Shown here: positions 32,834 to 41,800 of the stretch, in pieces
Layout: every line of letters begins with the position of its first letter
Numbering within the stretch: position 1 is the first letter of the stretch
Source of the DNA: Mya arenaria
Taxonomy: Eukaryota > Mollusca > Bivalvia > Myida > Myidae
NCBI RefSeq assembly: GCF_026914265.1
Contig: NC_069135.1
Location: 12,989,560 to 13,053,559 of the forward strand
Direction: 5' to 3'
DNA length: 64,000 nucleotides
Program-made: the position numbers and the translations under genes
The notes under the pieces: generated by a model
Told to the model about the DNA's origin: nothing
The model's database searches: none
The model's input: the letters and a program-made list of their open reading frames with translations, nothing else

Positions 32834-35800
32834 ATGGGCAAGGAGAAAGGTGGGTTTTTGACTCCGAAGGCAATTGCCAATCGTATCAAGTCAAAGGGTC
32901 TCCAGAAGCTGCGCTGGTATTGCCAGATGTGCCAAAAACAGTGCAGGGACGAGGTTGGTGTATATTAGGCGGATAAGGCCATTTTTGGTCACCATGATCA
33001 AGGCTATTATAGCTTTTTATGTACTGTCTGGTCACCATTTATATTGAGATATGTCATTGGCCATAAAAAAATACACCTTGTAAACACATATATATTCCCA
33101 GTTAAGCACCAGTAAACCATAGCTACAATAATGAGCGATCAGGGATACTTTTTTATTATTTTGACATTTCTTATGTATCCCTGTAACGCTACAACTCTCT
33201 ACCATTTAACAACGGGCGAAATGATATACTGTAATAATATGCATTGATGTTGAATAATAATGACAAAGTTGTTCAATTTTTATCCGACAGTGATCTGAAC
33301 TGGATTTAATTTGTCATTAGAGTTGTTATTTTCACATTAATATATTATGGGTCACGAATACCGTTATACATGTACGCAACCAGTCAGATTTGTCCCAGAT
33401 TTACCGATATCGGGATACTTGATAAACAATCGACACTTGTAAGTGTTTTATGATAACTTAACATGTTTTTTGGGCATACTGACACACTTGTAAGTGTTTT
33501 ATAATAACTTAACATGTTTTTTGGGCATACTGACATAACTTAATATGTGTTTAATAGTAGGCAATAATATTTTCGTAGAAATTTGAATTTATAAAAGAGA
33601 TAAGTTCAAAATTGTGGCCGCGAGGATTCTCTGCGCAAGGACCGCTTGCTATTTTTTGCTGGGATGGTGGACGTCACGAGTCTGCCATATTAAAATAATC
33701 GTCAAAAGACTCGTTGACGGCCATTTAGGTGGACTACAGTAAACCATAGTCCAAATAATTGTACGTTGAGGGATTTTTTTTAAATTTTTGATATGGCAAA
33801 TCCTTCACTTACAAATTGTTCAGTATCAAAAGTGGGTAGTTGTTCCGATCAGGATTCCGGGTTAAAGCATATAGCGTCTATAAAATATCATAAAAACAAG
33901 AAATATTACCAGATAATGTTATTTTATATTAGTTCTGTACACAAAAAATAAATGTCCAACTTCTAATTATGAGTTTGACGGCTTTTCTCCATTTCATTCT
34001 GTCAAAACATAACGATATATACATGAAGGGCACCTGCAAGGCTTCAGGGCACAGTTTTAAATCGCTCGGAACATTTCGGCCATGGCCGAGTTGTTACGAT
34101 TGTATAAAGAGGTCTATCTCGAAGCTTTGTCGGAGGAGGCCGAGTTATTACGATTGTATGGAGTTGTTCCCCTTTGACTAATTGTTGTTTGTGTCAGTCA
34201 ACTTTCGTTTTATTGGAAAGGTAAACAACTTGTTTTTATGCATTAAATGCTTGTTTAGTGCTAAATAACATTTCACTTACATGGTAAAATATGAATATTA
34301 CTCTTTATGATCAATTTCAACAATAAAATACTTCACTTAAAACAATTTCAATATTTTTAAAACACCCCCGTTTTTTGCACATTCCCGTTTAGACGTTAGG
34401 GATTGGAAGAATCCCGTATAACACGTCTATTATTTTAGACTACAGTAAACCACTCCCAATCCCCCCCCCAAAAAAAAAATATTGCAATTTTCTATTGGTC
34501 AGTGCCCCTGAAATCATGCAATCCCACCTTTATATAATGAACAGCAATTAACTGATGTCAGAAGGAGTGAGTTGATTGCACAATAATATCAAACGATTAC
34601 TCAATTTCTATTTCAAGAATGTCATGCAATTGTTTTGAGATTGTTGCAAGAATTACACAAAACTTTTGGCATCCACGACATGTTGTTTACACTGACAACT
34701 TAACTGATTATTGATTCACTTCAAGTATTGTTTAAAGTTTCACATTTTGTTTCCCAAATTCGAGAAGGTTCTCAGATGGCATTAAGTGTTACCCAACTTC
34801 CAACAATTTCAGATGTCACTATGTGTTTTCCCACTTCCAGAACATTTTCAGATTTCAATATGTGTTTCCCCAATTCTAGAACATTCTCATATGGCACTAA
34901 GTGTTACACAACATCCAACAATTTCAGATGTCACTATGTGTTTCCCCACTTCCAGAACATTTTTAGACTTCACTATGTGTTTACCCAATTCTAGAATGTT
35001 TCCAGATGGCTCTTTGTGTTTACCCACTTCCAGAATGTTTTCAGATAGCACTATATAAATGTCACCCCTATTCCAGAACGTTTTCAGATGTCACTTAGTG
35101 TTACCCCTTTTCCAGAACGTTTTCAGATGGCACTAAGTGTTACCCCACTTCCATAACGTTTTCAGAGATCACTTAGTGCTTCCCCACTTTCAGAACATTT
35201 TCAGATGTCACTTAATGTTTTCCCATTTCCAGAATGGTTTCAAGTGTCACATGCTGTCAGAATCCCATCAGAGACAGTTGCTCTTGTTTGCTGAAAACCC
35301 GGACCAATATGTGGACTCATTTTCCAAGTGAGTACATAAAGTATGTGAAGTTTAGATTTAATAGATGTAAAAGAACTAAATTTAATGTCTTCAGTGCGTT
35401 AGCATTATTTCCCAAAACTTAATAACTGCCTGGTGATAGTTTAACTCTTGAATGTGTGATGTAAGTTTATATCTGGCTGATTATAACTGGATCTATTATA
35501 ATTTTAATAAGCATAGAATCATGTGGAATCTGTAGCTTTTAATAATGAAAGAATGCATTAAGATGTTGGTCTATTATATAAAATCATAGTGTTTGTTAAT
35601 TATTATACACCAGATATTTAAAGAACCAAGTGAACTAATGAAAAATAACTAGGCTATTCCATCTTTAATTGTTGTATCTCATTTTGCTATGTAATCCCTT
35701 TAGTAAATCTAAACAATTCCACCAGAAAAAAATGCAATGCAATGTTTTTATGGTGTGTAGTACAAGATAGTTATTTATAGATGTGCTGATCAACCTGATC

Positions 35801-38800
35801 CATTTCAACCTTTTTCAGGGATTTCCAGGACGGTTACCTGGAACTGCTGCGGCGGAGGTTCGGTACAAAGCGTGTACACAGTAACATCGTGTACCAGGAG
35901 TATATCTCAATGCGTGACCACACTCATATGAACTCTACACAGTGGGAAACACTCACAGACTTTGTCAAGTGGCTTGGCAGGGATGGTTAGGACTTATATA
36001 TTTGATTGAAATAATTTAATGCGCTTTATCTTGACAAGATGAGAAATTTCATCATGATTGCAATTCTTTACTCCAAAAACAGCATTGCATTGAAAATATC
36101 ATAACAGCCTCTTTGTGAACTGTTCAGAATAAGGTATTGAAAAGGGCTATTTGCGGCTTCAGCTAAGGAGTACAGTATATCATAAGTCATAAAATTAAAT
36201 TTTAAGTTTAATATTGTACAACTTTATGGTGACCCTACGTTGGGATTATTTAACTTTATACATGTATCATGCCTCAAACATGAATGTTGCAACGCCATTG
36301 GTCTCATGGTGATTCCATAGTTTTCCATAGCGGCTTACTAATCATGATATAAAATCAAAATGGCTTCTATCTTCCAATTCTGATACTTAAATGAAACATT
36401 TCCAGACAGCGTATCTTCTTGATCAATGTAAACAGGTTGTTGATGTAATATATACGCTACGTGGTTAGTCCTATATGGGATATACAGGGTGCAGGAAACC
36501 AAATTCAGATGGATATGGTTTACTTTGCCCCATATATACCATATCAGGTCACCTACCTATCGTGTAGCCTATAATACATTAATATATACTCTACACTGGG
36601 ATTGTATAGCTAAATAATGCCTCATCAATGGGGTGGGCCTATAATTGGATTGCACAACTTTATGATGACCCTACAATGGATTGTACAACTATGATGGCCC
36701 TATTGTGTGTACAACTTTTTTTCAGGTTTGTGCGAGGTGGACAGCACAGAGAAGGGCTGGTTTGTCAAGTACATTGATCGTGACCCAGAGACCATAAAAA
36801 AGCAAGAGGCAGGTGAGTGCTCTTCTGTTTATCAGCATTGGATTTGACCTCAAAGGACAAAGAATTCCTTATTGTGCAGTTATTCTACAATTATTATACT
36901 TAAATCTAACTTGCATTGCCTTGGTCACTGCTGCAACACTCATTGTCTTAATATCTGTGGGTTAGGCTGAGAGATTACAAGAGATTTTAAAATTTAATGC
37001 TGGCTAGTTAGAAGTCTTATTATGGAATTTGCAGTCATTAGTTCTCTTTTATTAACCCTGCTTCTGTCCATTTGGCATCCTGTAAAATTGGATTCTGCAA
37101 TATCTCAATAAATATGCTAGCTGGTGTTTATGAAACTATGAGATTTTATTTCTTTGTCGTACATAAGAGTGTGTGTATACCACGTGATAAATTGCATCAT
37201 AAATGCTACGTCGGAGGCAATATTTTGATTTGAAGAAAGACTTTAAACAAAGATAACTTCAACATTTCTTCACCATTTTAAATGAAACATAGTGCAGTCT
37301 ACGCCGCTTACGGAGCCCCACCTTCGGCGTTTTACCAGAATTTGATTGCGAGTTTAGTTTCTTACAACACTTCGACAAACCTTTTCACAATACGGCCGTC
37401 TGACGGAGCACTGTCAACATTATTTTGGAAACAGGTTTGTCGAAGTGTTTGATGAAACTAATGACCTCATCAAAATTTGGTTATAAAACAAATGTGGGGC
37501 TCTTTATGCGGCATAGACTGCCCTTTATTTCATTTAAAATGGTGTTGTAAATGAAAAGTTATCATTGATTTAAGTCTTCATTTTAAGCAAATTTTGCCTT
37601 CCTACGTAGCATAAATGATGTAATTTATCACGTGGTATACACACACTGCATAAACAATCAGTGAAAATACCACTCTAAGACTGAATCTTGGCATAACTCA
37701 CAAAGTATCAAAGCCAATGAAAATACCACATTTTAACTCGATCGTGCAATTTGCAAGCTAGTTTTATGAAAGAAAGTTTGTGGTTGGAAGGAAGTTATAA
37801 GTAGTTAATTCATATCATTTTAAAACTATTTATTGGATAATAGCTCATCTTAATATCTGGGGCCGTAAACTCTTCAAATTTGAATTCCATAAGATTTCTG
37901 AAGTCAACCAAAAAGAAGTGTTTTAACATAAAAGTTTATGTATTCAATGAAAATATGAGTATTTCAGATATTATAAGGTTATTATATAGCCAGCTAGATA
38001 TTTAATTAAAGAAATTGACTTAAGTTAGGAAATTACTTGCCATGTTTTATGACTTCCAACCTTGATATTATATACAGACATGCTTTGGTTGCTGTGGCAA
38101 CCCAAAGAGAAGAAGACTATTGAATTGCTAGTGATACCTTGACACTTCTTTTTTACTAAGTATTTGAAATTAAAGCAATATTTTTAAAAACATTTACCCT
38201 TCAGAAATTCATCTCTGTTAGATTATGTCTCTAAAAGTTTTCTCTGTTTAAAATTTGTGAAATTTAGCTGTATAGTGCTCGTAAAAGGTTTAGTATGATA
38301 TTTTTATGAAGTTTTTGACTCCAACCCATAACATGAATTATTCCATGAATTCTAATTCTTTTAACTGTTATGTGTTCACAGTGGAATTCAACAAATATAT
38401 TTTGATTCAATCAGAACTAAATGGTGTTGTAATGTTTGTTGTCATAGTGCAGGCGAAAGAGCGTATGGACATGGACGACAATGAGAGGGCAGCAAGGTTC
38501 ATACAGGAGCAGGTGGAACGGGGAGCCAAGGTGGGGAAACCTGTGCCTGAGACAGAGTATACAGAGCTTGTCAGGGAAAATGAGGAAGAGAAGGGTGAGT
38601 GTTTAGGAGTTATAGATGGCAGGGTGGGGAACACGTGCCCGAGACAGAGCTCATCAGCGAAAATGAGGAGAAGGGGTAGTGTTTAGGGGTTAAAGATGGC
38701 AGGGTGGGGAACACGTGCCCAAGACAGAGCTAGTCAGGGAAAATGAGGAGGAGAAGGGTGAGTGTTTAAGGGCTAAAGATGGCAGGGTGGGCAAGCATGT

Positions 38801-41800
38801 GCAAGAGACAGAGCTAGTCAGGGAAAATGAGGAGGAGATGGGTAAGTGTTTAGGGGATATAGATGGCAGGGTGGGGAACACATGCCTGAGACAGAGCTAG
38901 TCAGGGAAAATGAGGAGAAGGGTTAGTGGGGAGAGTAATTAAAGCAGGGTGGGAAAACATGTGCCTTATACAGAGTATACAGGGATGTTAAAAAAGAATG
39001 AGGTGAAAAAGGAGTTTGCGGAGGCTGGGTGAGAAATAATGTGCCTGAGACAGTCAAGTTTACAGATCTGGTCAGGGGAATGAGTAGAAAGTTGAAAGGG
39101 GAAAGCTATAGAGGGTCGGGTAGGGAAACACATGCCTGAGACAAAGTATACAGATTTTGTTCATGAACTTGAGAAAGAGAAAGATGTATGGTGGGTGGAT
39201 GGGATCAAATATCACCTATGGCCTAAAGACCTTGGAGAAGGGGGAGATTAATAGGGAGGTGAATGTGGGAAACTTTGCAAACTCAAACATTGTTTAATTT
39301 GGGAAAGGTGGTGACACTTTACCATAAAAATAACTATTTTGAACCAAAAATTAAAATGAAAAAGAAAATTGTTTATATGATATTGACATAATTTTTTTGT
39401 GGTTTGTACCTTTTAATGTTCTACACTCTTCATTCGACACTGTAATTAACCTGAGGTCACAAGTGGATACACTCTTTATATGTGTTCAGGGATTTGTCTA
39501 TAGTACTCATGGTTCTGACTATCAGACCCATTCCCAAAGCAATATATATATATTTTTCCCAAATCTTCAGAAAAAAATCCCGTTCATTCACTTTCCTAGT
39601 AAATTATGTGATGTAAAGTTTTGGGGATAATTGAATTTAGAAATCATTGATTTTCATCACATTCAGAGATCAGTATGAAATATTATTTGTTAGAATTTAT
39701 TGCAATGGATACTTACATCCCAAGGAATGATGTTTAAGCCGTTAAAGGTCTATTGAAAGGGAAAAAAACTAATATTTGATAATTTCCTCATTTGCAGAAG
39801 ACCAAAAAGCTTGTTTTTATAACTGTACAATTTCCCAATTTAGGCATATTCGCAATGCAAATTTTCCCCAAAATGTCTAGGGTCTTTTTTCAAAAATGGG
39901 CAGAAAAAGATCTGGTATTTGTAGTACTTGTATTTCCAACACAGAAATTTTCAATCCTTTTTAAATGGTTCACCAAGCGTGCATTTATATATATTGTATA
40001 TATATATACTGTGCTTGAAGCAGTTGTCAATTGCTGTATTGATAACCTTACATTTCAGTGACCCTGTCCCTAGGTGGCGCCAAAAAAACAGAAACAGCAA
40101 AGTAAGTGTGTAATAAACCATGATACAATACTGAAAGTGGTATGCAGTTAAAAACTTTCTCTTTCATTAATGCAAATTTCTCAATTTATTTCAAATTTTC
40201 CTGCAATTTTTCTTTGAATCTTTATAAAATATGTCAATCTTGGTATTTTGTCATTAGTTATGAGTTGAGTTTGAACCTTAAAGGGCAGTCCCAGTTGAGA
40301 ACATCTTCAAGAAGCCAATGTCTGCCACTGGAGATGAGGGCAAACCAGGCCCCAGCCAGCGGGAGGGCCGGAAACCAGCAGTAGGGGAAAAGCGGAAGTC
40401 AGCCCTCGATGAGATCATGAAGCACGAGGAAGGCAGGAAGGAGAAGATGAACCGGCGTGACCACTGGCTGCATGAGAACATTGTGGTCAAGGTTGTTTCA
40501 AAGAAGCTTGGGGACAAGTACTACAAGAGGAAGGCTTATGTTAAGGCGAGTGCAGAGCTTTGGGAACTTCTTAATATAATTTATATACATGTACATGTAG
40601 GAGTCTGCATTGCATGAACTCCAAGGTTTGAGTCCCATCAGGCAGCCTTATGGATGAATTTACTTTTGCATTGTTCTATGTCTTCTCAGCAAACTGACTT
40701 GGCCACAATCTAGTTAAAAATGTATTGATATAATCTAACCTTACGTGACAGAGCTAGAAACAGGTTATCTGAGCTAAAATTGTATCTCCTCAAAATCTTG
40801 ACATTTTTTACTGTTCTGAACTGAAATTGTAGATAAATGAACAAATTTCGGGCTGATTTTTAAGCCATTTTCTATTAATGAAATTGGTCAGACAAGGTCA
40901 AAATTCATCCAGACCAGCAAATTGTCAGTTGTAAGAAGCCCCTATAATAATCATGTGATAATTGTGAAATTTGTAGTCAGTTTTGTGCTTTAAATTGTTT
41001 ACTGAATATCATAATTTGTTTACTCTCCCTTAGATAAATACAGTACATTGTTAATTTTGAAAACTATCATTTCAAGGATACCTTGTTTACGGTAATAAAA
41101 TTTAAAAAATAAGGGTTTAATATGTTTGCCAATGAGTGAATAATGGTTTTACAAATATCTGAAAAATGCAGAATAAGGACCTTGTGTAATGAAAATTTCA
41201 GTTGTGCTTGAAACTATTAACTTTAAACTTGCAGTCAGTTCAGGATGTATATGGGGCTGTAATCAAGATGTTGGACTCCGGGGACAAGATACGAGTGGAC
41301 CAGTCACACCTGGAGACTGTCATACCCGCTCTTGGTATGGGATACTTGCTGATTTTATGAAGAGTATTAATTTTTAGCTCTACTGGCCAAAGGCCAGAAG
41401 AGCTTATGCGATGGTAACGTGTACGTAGTATGATTGTAGTTTTGATTGTATCTCGATGAAACTTGTACAGTATCTAGATATCCATTAGAGCTCGGTTCCT
41501 TTCGAAAACCAGCCAGATCCGCCCATAAATGCCTAGATTATGGGCCATGAAAGTTTTAAAGAAATGCTTTCTATTTTTAGCCAGGTCTGCACGAGCGAAT
41601 TCTATTTTTAGCCAAGTTTACATGTACATGTAAATTCAAGTCTAGAGTTAAGGGAGACAATTTGCAAGTCTAGGATTTTGAGAGACAATTTGCTTTTTGC
41701 TTCTGCAGTTGATTTTGTGAATTACTCTGCCTTGTTCTTGTTGAAAGCCCAAAGGCCATTTTTTAGCTTTAAGTTCTGTAGTTTGCGCATTCATCTTAAC

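Noticed and set aside
34749-35256. CRISPR-like repeat-spacer pattern
   Set aside because: Units are directly contiguous, without unique spacers, in a eukaryotic intron; it is a minisatellite.
34728-35331. Open frames of 64-90 codons in KIN intron 1
   Set aside because: Produced by the 39-bp-period array, a multiple of three, so frames stay open. They are repeats of the exon 2 edge, not separate genes.
38306-38447. In-frame extension upstream of KIN exon 5 from an ATG at 38306
   Set aside because: The sequence before 38448 does not resemble KIN17 and the exon joins cleanly to exon 4; the upstream part is intron read through.
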